Shown: positions 21,014 to 29,800, numbered from the stretch's first letter. The stretch is DNA of 64,000 nt from Mariprofundus ferrooxydans PV-1 (GCF_000153765.1 NZ_DS022294.1:744836-808835); one strand, 5' to 3'. Made by a program: numbers and translations. The notes: generated by a model not told the origin, from the sequence alone.

Positions 21014-21295
21014 ATGACACCTGAAGATCTGAGCATTGATTACGAAGAGGGCGGTATCAAAACCACCAAACAGCTGGACAAGGTGATCCTCAGCAAGGGC
21101 GCATGGACAACGATTCTGTTCCGCTACCAGAACTGGGAGAGCGCCAGCGAGGCTTACGGCGAGGACAAATACACCATCCGCCGCTACCAGAAGCGCAACG
21201 GCGAATATACGCCGCGCTCGAAGTTCAATATCACCAATGCCAGGCAGGCAAAGTTGATTATTGAATCGCTGCAGGGCTGGATCGACGAAGCGTAA
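21014..21295 (+). CDS. Small conserved protein, possibly PC4/YdbC-like
   Basis: 93 residues from ATG 21014 (MTPEDLSIDYEEGGIKT), preceded by GAGG. The order TTILFRYQNWE...YTIRRYQKRNGEYTPRSKFNI then an acidic-ended helix resembles the single-strand DNA binding PC4 fold (strand, IR.Y motif, strand, helix), but the match is by eye and weak. Followed by a strong terminator, so it is a monocistronic unit. Confidence 0.6.
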   Translation: MTPEDLSIDYEEGGIKTTKQLDKVILSKGAWTTILFRYQNWESASEAYGEDKYTIRRYQKRNGEYTPRSKFNITNARQAKLIIESLQGWIDEA

Positions 21296-21346
21296 AAGAT
21301 TCGGGGCAGCAGCGACAACACCTAACAGTGTGAACAGGCCCTATCA

Positions 21347-21377
21347 AAGAGGGAGCCATTACGGCTCCCTCTTTTAA
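21347..21377. terminator. Bidirectional terminator
   Basis: 11-bp perfect stem AAGAGGGAGCC / GGCTCCCTCTT (21347-21357, 21363-21373), loop ATTAC, with TTTT on the plus side and TTT on the minus side. It ends the gene at 21014-21295 and the short minus-strand gene at 21392-21493. Confidence 0.85.
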
Positions 21378-21391
21378 CATCTGTCGTCTGT

Positions 21392-21493
21392 TTATGCGGC
21401 TGCTTTTTTGGCCTTTTTTGCAGCCTTCTTCTCTTTCGGTGATTTAGCCGGCTCTTTTTTACTTTCCCGGCTGCTCTTCTGCTCTTTACCCAC
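21392..21493 (-). CDS. 33-residue lysine-rich protein
   Basis: Too short for ORF calling but well supported: GTG at 21493 with AGGAG 7 bp upstream, 33 codons rich in Lys, Ala, Glu and Ser (begins VGKEQKSSRESKKE, ends KKAAKKAKKAAA), a stop at 21392 and a shared terminator 19 bp beyond. Very basic and probably unfolded; by composition a nucleic-acid or ribosome binding peptide, comparable in size to small basic ribosome-associated proteins. Function unknown. Confidence 0.65.
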   Translation of the reverse strand: MGKEQKSSRESKKEPAKSPKEKKAAKKAKKAAA

Positions 21494-21691
21494 GGTTTCG
21501 CTCCTGATCGGCAGCCTTCAGGAGAGGCGTTGCATCGGTCTGACCCATGCTCTCCCTGGCAGGTGTGAAATCTCTGTCTGCCGGCAACCACGCTACAGGA
21601 TACGCCTTTTCTACCATCCTGCTATCTTCTGCGGATACAGGACAAATCACCCGGACATGATCCCCGGCGCAAATCGGGTTAGGGTAGTGCG

Positions 21692-22558
21692 ATGAAACTT
21701 GTACTGCGTGCCATCTTCCTGCTGCTGCTGGCTATCGGCGGCACGATGCTGTGGATGCTGAGCCATGAAGATCATTACATCTATTTTCCCACGCAGGAGA
21801 TGGTACAGAGCCCTGCCGGCGTGGGGCTGAGCTTTCGCGACATCTGGTTCACCACGGCCGACGGCGTCAAACTGCACGGCTGGTATATACCGCATGCCCA
21901 CGCCCGCTTCACGCTGCTGCATCTGCACGGCAATGCCGGCAATATCAGTCAGCGACTGGCGCAATATCGGCGCTGGCACGCCATGGGTCTCTCCGTATTC
22001 GCCTTCGACTATCGCGGTTATGGCGCCAGCGAGGGCACACCCTCTGAAGAGGGGCTGCATAGCGATGCAGTGGCCGCCTGGTCACTACTGCAGAATCCGG
22101 GCTATGCTGCAGCGGACAACATCATTATCGCCGGCCGCAGTCTGGGTTGCGCCGTGGCTGCGCGGCTGGCCGGGGAGGTCAATCCGGTCGGGCTGGCGCT
22201 TGAGGTGCCATTCACCAGTTTGCCGGACATGGCCGAGGCGGCCTATCCGTGGCTGCCGTTGCGCCACTTTGTGCGCAGCCGTCTGGATACGGAAGCTGCG
22301 GTACGCAGCCAGCATGCGCCGCTACTACTGATCAGCGCGGCCAACGATGAGATTATCCCCCACGAGATGGCCGATCAGATCTTTGCCGCAGCCAACCCGC
22401 CCAAATTACGCGGTAATCTTGCCGGCGGGCATAACGATTTCGACGTCAAATCGGAAAGCCGCTACTTCACGCTCTGGCTGCAATGGTTGAACAAACTACC
22501 TGAAAAGCAATCTGCGCCGGGTCAGTGGGTCAGTCGGGAGCCGAACACCCTGCTGTAG
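21692..22558 (+). CDS. Membrane-anchored alpha/beta hydrolase
   Basis: 288 residues; an uncleaved N-terminal helix (about 3-23) anchors it. HLHGNAGN forms the oxyanion region, nucleophile serine in GRSLG, acid in AANDEII, base in GGHNDFD. This is the BEM46/YfhR group of unknown substrate. The 198-bp stretch upstream shows no other feature than the 33-residue gene's leader. Confidence 0.85.
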   Translation: MKLVLRAIFLLLLAIGGTMLWMLSHEDHYIYFPTQEMVQSPAGVGLSFRDIWFTTADGVKLHGWYIPHAHARFTLLHLHGNAGNISQRLAQYRRWHAMGLSVFAFDYRGYGASEGTPSEEGLHSDAVAAWSLLQNPGYAAADNIIIAGRSLGCAVAARLAGEVNPVGLALEVPFTSLPDMAEAAYPWLPLRHFVRSRLDTEAAVRSQHAPLLLISAANDEIIPHEMADQIFAAANPPKLRGNLAGGHNDFDVKSESRYFTLWLQWLNKLPEKQSAPGQWVSREPNTLL

Positions 22559-22614
22559 AAGCAGGGCCTTGATGGCGTCGATTTGGCTGAAAATCCGGGC
22601 GGCACTCCCCGCAG

Positions 22615-23460
22615 CTATGCTTCAGCCAGGCTGTAGAGCAGCCTGATCTCCTCAGGCCAGATGGTCTCGTCAATCGTCTCCAGCACCATCGGGATATCGT
22701 TAAATTGATCGCTGTTCATAATGTGACGGAATACATCCAGCCCCAGCTCCCCCTGCGTCAGTGAGTGGTGGCGATCCACACGCGATGCGAATTTGGCTTT
22801 GGAACCGTTGATATGCATGGCGCTCAGGTATTGAAAACCGACGATATCATCGAACTCGCCGAAAGTGCTCTCGCAATCGGCCGGCGTGCGCAGGTCGTAA
22901 CCGGCGGTGAAGGTATGGCAGGTATCAAGGCAGACACCGACACGCGATTTATCCTCCACCTGCTCGATAATCGCCGCCAGATGCTCGAAACGGAAACCGA
23001 GATTACTCCCCTGACCACTGGTATTCTCGATCACGGCTGTGACGCCGGAGCTCTGGGCCAGCGTCAGATTGATCGATTCGGCGATACGGCTCAGGCAGTC
23101 GGCTTCGGAGATCTGCTTCAGGTGTGAACCGGGATGGAAATTCAGCAACTTTAGCCCCAGCTGCTCGCAGCGCTGCATCTCATCGAGAAAGGCCGCGCGC
23201 GATTTCGCCAGCGCCTCAGCCTCCGGATGCCCCAGATTGATCAGGTAACTGTCATGCGGCAGCACATGCTCCGGCCGGATATCGGCCAACTGCAGATTGG
23301 CTTTAAAAGCGGCAATACTCTCGTCCGTCAGCGGTTTGGCGACCCACTGGCGCTGGTTTTTGGTGAACAGTGCAAACGCCCTGGCTCCGATCTCTTTCGC
23401 TCTGAGCGGCGCATTCTCCACCCCGCCTGCCGCACTGACATGCGCCCCGATATATTTCAC
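22615..23460 (-). CDS. nfo: Deoxyribonuclease IV (endonuclease IV)
   Basis: Zinc AP endonuclease for base-excision repair. From GTG 23460 ([13 protein letters not shown], 281 residues, E. coli Nfo 285) with AGGAG 6 bp upstream; the open frame continues upstream but only into apeB. Metal-binding motifs [32 protein letters not shown] and DRHHSL are present. Confidence 0.95.
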   Translation of the reverse strand: MKYIGAHVSAAGGVENAPLRAKEIGARAFALFTKNQRQWVAKPLTDESIAAFKANLQLADIRPEHVLPHDSYLINLGHPEAEALAKSRAAFLDEMQRCEQLGLKLLNFHPGSHLKQISEADCLSRIAESINLTLAQSSGVTAVIENTSGQGSNLGFRFEHLAAIIEQVEDKSRVGVCLDTCHTFTAGYDLRTPADCESTFGEFDDIVGFQYLSAMHINGSKAKFASRVDRHHSLTQGELGLDVFRHIMNSDQFNDIPMVLETIDETIWPEEIRLLYSLAEA

Positions 23461-23521
23461 ATCTGTCTCCTGATCCGGCCTGCGGCCGGGATGATCATCC
23501 CAAACGGCAATCTGTTTTCCG

Positions 23522-24817
23522 TCAGCCGAAATAGTGCCGCAATACGGTGTAGAGATAAAATGCATCCTTAACACCGGCCAGTTCGCGAATCGAGTGCATG
23601 GCAAAGGTAGGTACGCCGATATCCACCGTACGCACGCCGAGCTGATTGGCTGTGATCGGGCCGATCGTGCTGCCGCATGCCATATCCGAGCGTACGACAA
23701 ACGATTGCACCGGCACATCGACTGTTGCGCACCAGTGCCGAAACAGCGCACCGGTTTCACTGTTGGTGGCATAACGCTGGTTGGCATTGACCTTGATCAC
23801 CGGCCCGGCATTGATCAGCGGGCCGTGACCCGGCTCATGCCTGTCGACAAAATTGGGGTGAACGGCATGCGCATTATCCGCCGAGATCATGAAGCTTGAG
23901 GCCATTGTGCGCGACATCCCCTGCTCATCCCCGCACAGGCGGGCGAGCACCGATTGCAGGAAATTACCCTGCGCACCGGCCGTCGATACGCTGCCGACCT
24001 CTTCATGATCGTTGCATACCAGCAGCGCATTGTGCTCACCGTCATGATCGAGCAGCGCCATCAGGCCGGTATAACAGCTGAGCAGGTTATCGAGTCTGGC
24101 AGCAGCGATAAAATCATCGTTCAGGCCGATCACGGCAGGCTGCTGCACATCATAGAAGCTCAACTCATAATCGAGCACCTTCACCGCTTTTGCGCCGGCA
24201 TCATGCTCTGTCGCCAGCTGATCATTCACCATCTCAAGCAGCAGCGCAGGGAAATCCGGAGCTGATCCACTCTCCGGCAACGGCATCAGGATCGGCGGCA
24301 GGTGCAGCTGCTTGTTGATTGCATGCTGATCGTTGGCCTCCCGGTCCAGATGGATGGCCAGACTGGGTATGACGGCAATCGCCTGCTGCCAGTCGATCAG
24401 CCTATGAGCCACCTGCTGATCCTCGTTCAGATAACTGACCCGGCCGGCGAGCGACAGATCCCGGTCAAACCACGGATTGAGCAGGGCGCCGCCGTAAACC
24501 TCAACGCCCAGCTGCAGGTAGCGATTGGCCGTAACTGCTCCATTCGGTTTCACCTTCAGGCACGGACTGTCGGTATGCGCACCGATCATATGGATGCCAT
24601 GCTCTGTCAGCGGCCGGTTCAGAGCGAAGGCTACAATCGATGAATCATTGCGCGTGACAAAATAGCGTCCGCGGCTGACATCCCACTGCTCTGTTTCCGT
24701 CAAACGCTGAAAGCCGGCGTGCTCGAGCAGTTCCGCCATGCTTTGTACCGCATGAAAAGGGGTGGGTGATCTTGCGATAAAATCCAGTAATCCATCGGTG
24801 AAATCTTCGTTTTGCAT
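23522..24817 (-). CDS. apeB: M18 family aminopeptidase
   Basis: Zinc aminopeptidase of about 431 residues from ATG 24817, which has AGAGG 5 bp upstream (a GTG at 24832 is a weaker alternative). Motifs: [23 protein letters not shown], and [14 protein letters not shown] near the end, which bear the metal ligands and catalytic Glu. nfo follows by 61 bp in the same direction. Confidence 0.93.
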   Translation of the reverse strand: MQNEDFTDGLLDFIARSPTPFHAVQSMAELLEHAGFQRLTETEQWDVSRGRYFVTRNDSSIVAFALNRPLTEHGIHMIGAHTDSPCLKVKPNGAVTANRYLQLGVEVYGGALLNPWFDRDLSLAGRVSYLNEDQQVAHRLIDWQQAIAVIPSLAIHLDREANDQHAINKQLHLPPILMPLPESGSAPDFPALLLEMVNDQLATEHDAGAKAVKVLDYELSFYDVQQPAVIGLNDDFIAAARLDNLLSCYTGLMALLDHDGEHNALLVCNDHEEVGSVSTAGAQGNFLQSVLARLCGDEQGMSRTMASSFMISADNAHAVHPNFVDRHEPGHGPLINAGPVIKVNANQRYATNSETGALFRHWCATVDVPVQSFVVRSDMACGSTIGPITANQLGVRTVDIGVPTFAMHSIRELAGVKDAFYLYTVLRHYFG

Positions 24818-24924
24818 CAGCGCCTCTGTCACATCATTTTGTATCGCACGATGTTATCCGGATTCACCCTGCAAGGGTAATGCTCTGCAAACACCGTTTT
24901 TTATTTTGCTGTGGCTCCAATACA

Positions 24925-24960
24925 TTGACAAGTGATATTAATGGTATAATTATTATTCCT
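24925..24960 (+). promoter_or_regulatory. brnTA promoter, short spacer
   Basis: TTGACA (24925-24930) and TATAAT (24945-24950) are both perfect but only 14 bp apart, and the -10 lies 10 bp before the BrnT start codon, so the message would be almost leaderless. The AT-rich site is a likely operator for BrnA. Confidence 0.55.
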
Positions 24961-25218
24961 ATGTTTGATTTTGACGAGCAGAAAAGTCTGTTGAATCTGG
25001 CCAAACACGGGATTGATTTCATTGATGCCCGGCAACTATGGAATGATCCTGCCATATTGGAAATTCCCGCCAGAACAACTGACGAACCAAGGTATCTTCT
25101 GATCGGAAAAATTGCAGGCAAACACTGGTCCTGCGTGGTGACATATCGGGATGACAGAATTCGTATCATTTCAGTACGTCGTTCACGCAAGGAGGAGGTG
25201 GCATTATATGAAAGCTAA
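24961..25218 (+). CDS. brnT: BrnT-type toxin
   Basis: RelE-fold ribonuclease toxin. The ATG at 24961 gives 85 residues starting MFDFDEQKSLLNLAKHGIDF, the classic BrnT start (F.WD..K...N..KHG), with LLIGKIAGKHWSCVVTYRDDRIRIISVRRS, where the two Arg near the end are expected in the active site. First gene of the brnT-brnA pair; overlaps brnA by 11 bp. Confidence 0.9.
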   Translation: MFDFDEQKSLLNLAKHGIDFIDARQLWNDPAILEIPARTTDEPRYLLIGKIAGKHWSCVVTYRDDRIRIISVRRSRKEEVALYES

Positions 25219-25432
25219 AGATTTTGATCAGGCCTTTGAAAACGGGGGTGACATCACAGGAGAACTGGATTTAACCCGCGCCCGCAGACCTGAACTGGAA
25301 CAGAAAAGGGTAAACGTCGATTTTCCCGTCTGGATGATTCACCAGCTCGACAGGGAAGCCAGACGTCTGGGTGTCACGCGCCAGTCCGTGATCAAGATGT
25401 GGCTTGCCGAACGACTGAAAGAAGCCGCCTGA
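25208..25432 (+). CDS. brnA: BrnA-type antitoxin
   Basis: 74-residue RHH antitoxin. N-terminal KDFDQAFENGGDI binds the toxin; the C-terminal RVNVDFPVWMIHQLDREARRLGVTRQSVIKMWL is a ribbon-helix-helix DNA-binding domain. AAGGAGG lies about 12 bp upstream, inside the toxin gene. A GC-rich hairpin (CCCGGTCAGC/GCTGGCCGGG, about 25446-25470) follows. Confidence 0.9.
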   Translation: MKAKDFDQAFENGGDITGELDLTRARRPELEQKRVNVDFPVWMIHQLDREARRLGVTRQSVIKMWLAERLKEAA

Positions 25433-25473
25433 TTTGATTGACCTGCCCGGTCAGCGAATAGCTGGCCGGGGTA

Positions 25474-25485
25474 GACCAGACACCG
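25474..25485. repeat. Partial island repeat (after parE)
   Basis: GACCAGACACCG followed by TTCTTC, matching the right half of the repeat at 26207, which also continues with TTCTTC. It lies about 20 bp downstream of the parE stop. Confidence 0.5.
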
Positions 25486-25505
25486 TTCTTCCCGCGTGGG
25501 ACGAA

Positions 25506-25847
25506 TCATGAACCCGGGGAGAGCAAGCGCCTTCTCAGCAATGATTGCATATCGCGGCGACCATCGCAGACCAGATGAATGTAGACGACCGAATCGGTGA
25601 CCTGATAGATCATGCGGTAAGGCTTGAAGTGCAATTCAAGAAACTTCCGGCTGCCCATCTCTGCAAGCTCTGGCGGCACATGCCCCCGCGATGGCATGGA
25701 AGCCAGATCTTCACAAAGCGCCCTGATTCGATTCAACACAAGCCGGGCCCGGTCGGTAGACTCCTTTTCGGACAAAAAGCTCAGCAACTCATAAAGGTCA
25801 TTTTTTGCGCTGGTAAGATAGCGCACTTCGTAGCGTTTCACGCTCAA
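25506..25847 (-). CDS. ParE/RelE-family toxin
   Basis: 113-residue toxin: YEVRYLTSAKNDLYELLSFLSE, RIRALCEDLASMPSRGHVPPEL, FLELHFKPYRMIYQV and YIHLVCDGRRDM. Translation may start at TTG 25847 (TTGA overlap with the phd stop) or GTG 25841. Partner antitoxin directly upstream. Confidence 0.85.
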   Translation of the reverse strand: MSVKRYEVRYLTSAKNDLYELLSFLSEKESTDRARLVLNRIRALCEDLASMPSRGHVPPELAEMGSRKFLELHFKPYRMIYQVTDSVVYIHLVCDGRRDMQSLLRRRLLSPGS

Positions 25848-26119
25848 TCCCGTTGAAGCAGTCGATCCGCCCCTGCGAATACCTCATCAGCACTCATGGT
25901 CTCTCCGGCAGCAATCTCCTGCTCACCGAGCGCGAGAATTCTCAACAGAGCCAGTGTCTCCTGGGTCTTTTCATACTCGGCCACGCCCTGCACAACCGCT
26001 TTGGCCTCGCCATGCTGAGTAATCACACAGGGGGCCTGCCCTTCGGCAACATTCCGAATCACCTCGGCGGTATGGGATTTCAGATAGCTGATAGGTTTGA
26101 CGGAATCACTGTAACGCAT
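25844..26119 (-). CDS. Phd/YefM-family antitoxin
   Basis: 91 residues, MRYSDSVKPISYLKSHTAEVIRNV then PCVITQHGEAKAVVQGVAEYE, the Phd DNA-binding N-terminal domain, followed by an acidic toxin-binding tail. GGAGG lies 6 bp upstream of the ATG. It has its own promoter. Confidence 0.9.
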   Translation of the reverse strand: MRYSDSVKPISYLKSHTAEVIRNVAEGQAPCVITQHGEAKAVVQGVAEYEKTQETLALLRILALGEQEIAAGETMSADEVFAGADRLLQRD

Positions 26120-26150
26120 ACGGCCTCCATTGGTGCCTTAAAGAGACCCA

Positions 26151-26179
26151 AATATAGGCCCATGCCGATGTTTCGGCAA
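26151..26179 (-). promoter_or_regulatory. Promoter of phd-parE
   Basis: Minus-strand TTGCCG (26174-26179) and TATATT (26151-26156) with exactly 17 bp between, about 32 bp before the antitoxin start. Confidence 0.55.
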
Positions 26180-26206
26180 GGTGCATAGCACCACCATTCC
26201 TGTCAA

Positions 26207-26231
26207 ATGCGCGATTCAAGACCGGACACCG
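26207..26231. repeat. 25-bp island repeat, copy at 26.2 kb
   Basis: ATGCGCGATTCAAGACC then GGACACCG. It lies 18 bp downstream of the stop of the minus-strand MntA-like gene. Other copies start at 27717, 31556 and 34778. Confidence 0.75.
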
Positions 26232-26248
26232 TTCTTCGTGTCAGGCTT

Positions 26249-26539
26249 TCAGACAAGTATTGCCTCTTTTTCTATGAACGGGCGCAGTTCCGCCCGGAGC
26301 GCTTTTTCTGTTACCAGATCCACCGGGCAATGAAACAGGTCTTCGAGATAAAACTGCACGCCGAAATAGCGTTTCGACGTCGCCGGGCCATCGAAATCAA
26401 CCAGGATATCCACGTCACTCCGGTCGGTCGCAGTATCCCGGGCCGTGGAACCAAACAGGGCCAGGCTTGTAACGCCGAAATGAGCGGCCAGAAAAGCCTT
26501 ATGTTCAGTCAGCAAAGCATGTGCTTGCGCATATTTCAT
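26249..26539 (-). CDS. MntA-like minimal nucleotidyltransferase (orphan)
   Basis: 96 residues with the nucleotidyltransferase motif LFGSTARDTATDRSDVDILV (GS then DxD). GGAGG lies 4 bp before the ATG. MntA proteins usually AMPylate and neutralise a HepT RNase encoded alongside; no HepT ORF is on either side, so this is an orphan antitoxin or has a new partner. Confidence 0.8.
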   Translation of the reverse strand: MKYAQAHALLTEHKAFLAAHFGVTSLALFGSTARDTATDRSDVDILVDFDGPATSKRYFGVQFYLEDLFHCPVDLVTEKALRAELRPFIEKEAILV

Positions 26540-26903
26540 ATTGCCTCCTTCAGCATTTCGTCAAAGGTGCCGTTGGCCTGCCATCTGTATGCGATAAAGT
26601 AACCCATCATCATTGAAACGCCAAACACAAAACCTCGGCTCAGCAACATCATACTCCGGATGTCATGACTCGGCAGAGTTTATTCGACTGACGCAGCAGG
26701 TCGATGCGGGTCAGCGCAAAACAACGTGCGGGAAGCAAGCTATGTGAAGCAACAGATGTTGCTTCGCACATGCACCGGGGCGAATGATCGGGAAATCTGC
26801 CGATCAAGAGATACGAGACTGCTGATCCAGGGGCTGTTCACACTAATATTCTTTGCCAGCATTCAGGCAAAAACAGTTGCCATTATGATCGCCGACCAGC
26901 AAT
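26540..26903. other. Non-coding 364 bp with repeat debris
   Basis: No gene. Bases about 26675-26735 (GCAGCAGGTCGATGCGGGTCAGC) match the 3' part of the gene family at 32633-33013 and its copy at 31.4 kb, broken after about 60 bp by a palindrome at 26740-26772. The rest shows only an AGGCAAA/TTTGCC-type short inverted repeat near 26850. Confidence 0.5.
26740..26772. repeat. Palindromic element, copy at 26.7 kb
   Basis: CTATGTGAAGCAAC, loop AGAT, GTTGCTTCGCACATG. It resembles the palindromes at 27790-27821 and 31490-31521 (shared GAAGCAA...TTGCTTC). Confidence 0.6.
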
Positions 26904-27185
26904 ATGGCATATATGACAAAACTGACACGCAGACAGAAAGAGTTACTGGCCGAAATTGAGCAATCCCGGCCGATGTCGATCTATGCCCTGGCCAGACATA
27001 GCGGGCGGAATTACCGGCGCGTATTTGACCATGTAAAGCAACTGGCCGCAGCCGGTCTGGTAGATATTTCCCCGCAAGTCCGTAACGGCCGTCAGGTGTC
27101 GATAGTTGAAAGCATCTATCAGCAACGTATGCGACGGCTGGATGAGATATTTGCCTTCAAGGTGAAGATTGATGCAACTCAGTGA
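26904..27185 (+). CDS. HTH antitoxin-like regulator
   Basis: 93 residues (ATG at 26904 or 26913): RRQKELLAEIEQSRPMSIYALARHSG... then YRRVFDHVKQLAAAGLVDI, a winged helix of the MarR/ArsR type. It overlaps the next gene by 14 bp. This arrangement (HTH gene then nucleotidyltransferase gene) is that of AbiEi/AbiEii-like toxin-antitoxin pairs. No good ribosome site is visible. Confidence 0.75.
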   Translation: MAYMTKLTRRQKELLAEIEQSRPMSIYALARHSGRNYRRVFDHVKQLAAAGLVDISPQVRNGRQVSIVESIYQQRMRRLDEIFAFKVKIDATQ

Positions 27186-27693
27186 AGCGGCCCACCGACT
27201 GCTGGATATCCTTGATCCGGATGCAGTATTGATCGGAGGTATCTGCGGCGCTCTCTACGGAGTGGAACGATTTACCAGAGATGTCGATATTGCAGCGGAC
27301 CTGGAGCCGGAAACGATTATACAACGCCTGAAGGATGCAAGCATCGATGCCGCGGTACGCTACAGCAATGAACCGGATGATTTGAGCTGGGTTGTACATG
27401 GTCTGTTTGAAGGGATTGAATTTCAGGTGTTGCCCGCTGCCGAAACAGGTATTTCCCGTGGCTTATTTGAAGTAAAGGCCGGCTACAAAGTGCCGGACAT
27501 TCACAGCTTTATGGTCAGTAAATGCATAGCTGCCGGTCAGCAGGATATGCACGATGTGGCTGCGTTATGTCTGTTGTATCCCGAACTGAACAGCGCAGGA
27601 CGAGAACTGGCTGCAAAGTATGGTTGCCTTGAAAAACTGGAGTCCTGGCTGAGTGACCGCCGATTGCGACAGCGCTATGCCGGGAAGGGGTGA
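27172..27693 (+). CDS. Nucleotidyltransferase, putative toxin
   Basis: 173 residues from ATG 27172 with AAGGTG upstream. VLIGGICGALYGVERFTRDVDIAADL matches the GG....GxxR.T.DvDi nucleotidyltransferase signature of AbiEii/MenT-like toxins. Partner is the HTH protein just before it. Activity is inferred from the motif only. Confidence 0.75.
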   Translation: MQLSEAAHRLLDILDPDAVLIGGICGALYGVERFTRDVDIAADLEPETIIQRLKDASIDAAVRYSNEPDDLSWVVHGLFEGIEFQVLPAAETGISRGLFEVKAGYKVPDIHSFMVSKCIAAGQQDMHDVAALCLLYPELNSAGRELAAKYGCLEKLESWLSDRRLRQRYAGKG

Positions 27694-27716
27694 CAATTAA
27701 GCTGCTTCCGATCTGC

Positions 27717-27741
27717 ATGCGCGAAGCAAGACCAGGTTCCG
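27717..27741. repeat. 25-bp island repeat, copy at 27.7 kb
   Basis: ATGCGCGAAGCAAGACC then AGGTTCCG. It lies just beyond the 3' end of the degenerate minus-strand gene copy at 27750-27905. Confidence 0.7.
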
Positions 27742-27749
27742 CTACTTTT

Positions 27750-27905
27750 ATATCAACCCGATCTCCCCGCCAGTCGTGCGCCAAGCAAGCTATACGAAGC
27801 AATGGGCGTTGCTTCGTATAGTGCGATAGTGCAAAGAAACAAATCCAATTCACGGTGTGAATACCGGCCAGAATCCATTGATCGCCATCGTCACCATCCA
27901 CCACT
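27750..27905 (-). pseudogene. Degenerate copy of the 32633-33013 gene
   Basis: Minus-strand translation reads MVDGDDGDQWILAGIHTVNWICF, matching the intact gene's VVDGDGGDQWILTGIHTVNRICY, then an insertion, then AHDWRGDRVDI. The N-terminal half is missing and the C-terminal end has decayed. The insertion is a palindrome (27790-27821). From 27906 to 28172 nothing else is recognisable. Confidence 0.7.
27790..27821. repeat. Perfect palindrome inserted in pseudogene
   Basis: 13-bp arms CTATACGAAGCAA and TTGCTTCGTATAG around TGGGCG. The same element, slightly decayed, is at the same point in the copy at 31.5 kb. It adds about 13 codons in frame. Confidence 0.8.
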
Positions 27906-28172
27906 GTCCAGAGTTTCGCGGCGTATGGACACGCCGCGCATGCATGCGCTATACGGCAGATATTCTGCCAGCGTGGGCGGTGATGGACCCGTGTCTCTCA
28001 TTCGACCTGCGTCGTCAGAGGTAGTGGATCAATCTATTTCATCCAAACACCCATTATCAAGCCAGGTACCGCTTGAGAGGCACAGACCGTTGCGCGCATT
28101 GATCCTGCGGCTACCCAAGTGAACAGCAAGTTGCATACTTCGCCCTCATGCAAATGATAAAATGGAGTATTG

Positions 28173-28829
28173 ATGAATCATCCGATTATTGAAGACCTGC
28201 TTTGGCGGCACACCACAAAGAAATATGACAACACCAGAAAAATTCCTCAGGCAGATCTTGATGTGTTCCTTGAGGCGTTGCGGTTGACAGCATCTTCGAT
28301 CAATTCACAGCCGTGGAAATTTGTAGTGCTGGCAAGCGATGCTGCCAAAGCGCGCATGAAGCACACCTTCGGTGATATATCACCGCTGAATCAGCAGCAT
28401 GTGATCGATGGCTCCCATGTGATCCTGTTCGGCAATCATCCCCGTTATAGTCGCGATGATTATGCGGCAGTAGTGGATCAGGACATTAAGGTTGCGCGCA
28501 CCCGGCCGGAAAACCGCGATGCAGCCTTTGGCGCCTGTGTTTATGTGGAGAAAAATACCGATAGCCATGGCTCCACATCCAGCTGGACCAAAGCACAGAC
28601 CTATATCGCCCTCGGCAATGCCCTGCACACATTGGCGCGCCTGAAAATCGACTCCACCCCCATGGAAGGGCTTGATGCCGCAGCCGTCACTAAAGAGTTT
28701 GCCAAAGAGCTCGATGGCCATGAATGCAGCCTCGCGCTGGTGATTGGCTATCATCATCCCGAAGGCGATTTCAATGCCAAACTGTCCAAATCCCGCAAAC
28801 CATTTGAGCAGGTTTTCACCGTCATCTGA
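28173..28829 (+). CDS. Nitroreductase family protein (NfsB-like)
   Basis: FMN-dependent nitroreductase/dihydropteridine reductase-like, 218 residues from ATG 28173 with GGAG 5 bp upstream. RHTTKKYDNTRKIP at the N-terminus and ASSINSQPWKFVVL hold the FMN-binding residues; ALGNALHTLARLKIDSTPMEG is typical of NfsB. Flanked by TA genes in both directions, so probably island cargo. Confidence 0.88.
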   Translation: MNHPIIEDLLWRHTTKKYDNTRKIPQADLDVFLEALRLTASSINSQPWKFVVLASDAAKARMKHTFGDISPLNQQHVIDGSHVILFGNHPRYSRDDYAAVVDQDIKVARTRPENRDAAFGACVYVEKNTDSHGSTSSWTKAQTYIALGNALHTLARLKIDSTPMEGLDAAAVTKEFAKELDGHECSLALVIGYHHPEGDFNAKLSKSRKPFEQVFTVI

Positions 28830-28987
28830 AAGCGTGAGTGAAGTATACCCCCGGATTCCTGATGCCGATTTATCCCGCATTCAGGGCGTAAAGCTTTGCG
28901 ATCAAACGGTTCCGCCTCTGGTCAGACCCCGGCATCACTCCGGCACCCCGGTATTTATTGTTAAATTGCCAAGTCAGACACCTACAA

Positions 28988-29191
28988 TCACCGGGACTTG
29001 TTGCGCAGCCGCTCTTTAACCTCGTTCAAATCAGCGAACTCGCCGCTGGCTGCTCTGGATTCCAGCACTTCACCATGCCATGCGGGAGATGGCACATTCG
29101 CCGGATGACTGGAAAGATCATCCCACAGCTGTTCGATTGCAGTGAGTTTGTCCGCTGTAGACATGGACTCCAGCGATAATGCAACGGCCAT
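28988..29191 (-). CDS. Addiction-module antitoxin (orphan)
   Basis: 67 residues: MAVALSLESMSTADKLTAIEQLWDDL then WHGEVLESRAASGEFADLNEVKERLRNKSR, matching the small putative addiction-module component family (usually with a RelE/ParE toxin). AGGAGG lies upstream. No toxin gene follows. A broken copy lies 940 bp to the right. Confidence 0.8.
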   Translation of the reverse strand: MAVALSLESMSTADKLTAIEQLWDDLSSHPANVPSPAWHGEVLESRAASGEFADLNEVKERLRNKSR

Positions 29192-29293
29192 CCAGGCACC
29201 TCCTTTTCAGCATCTGGCAGATACAGTAGCCGTTCATAATAAAAGCTCCAAATAAAAACCGCCTCTTTTAGCAGCCGGAGGCACCCGCTGCTA

Positions 29294-29800
29294 TTAGTTG
29301 CGCATGTTAATCTGCAGCGCCATCTCGCTCTTGTTTAGCGGGAAGCTCGCCTTGAGGAAGTCGGGTTTAGCGAAGGGTTTGTAGTTGTTGGAAAAGCCGT
29401 AGGGCTCATCGGGGCCGGGCAGAGGGAACCAGTGCATGTCCAGTTTGTGGTTGCCGTTCCCGTCCCTAAACAGCTGCACCGCATAGCTCGCAGGGTATGG
29501 TATGTCCGTCAGGGTGAGCTCAAGCGCACCCTTTCCGTCCACCGGAACCTCAATATGGCGAATCGCCTTCTCCGCATCGAGCCAGCCCGAACGATCATAC
29601 AACAGGATAACCAGAGCGCCGCTTTTCTGTGGCTGAATGTCTGTAATGCTAATGTGAATAACACCCTTACCCGCGGCATCAGCCGCAGCCCCCGGAAACG
29701 GTGAGAAGACCAGCTCAATCAAAACGAATGCAAGAATGGCGACCCGCTTCAGCCAAGGGGACTCGCTTGCAAGCGCCTGTGCGGAACTATTCAACTCCAT
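29294..29800 (-). CDS. DUF2141 exported protein
   Basis: 168 residues; hydrophobic segment at about 18-38 followed by AAADAAG indicates export. The remainder (VIHISITDIQPQKSGALVILLYD, DIPYPASYAVQLFRDGNGNHKLDMHWF, GFSNNYKPF) matches DUF2141, a beta-rich domain of unknown role. It sits between the intact and broken antitoxin copies. Confidence 0.85.
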   Translation of the reverse strand: MELNSSAQALASESPWLKRVAILAFVLIELVFSPFPGAAADAAGKGVIHISITDIQPQKSGALVILLYDRSGWLDAEKAIRHIEVPVDGKGALELTLTDIPYPASYAVQLFRDGNGNHKLDMHWFPLPGPDEPYGFSNNYKPFAKPDFLKASFPLNKSEMALQINMRN

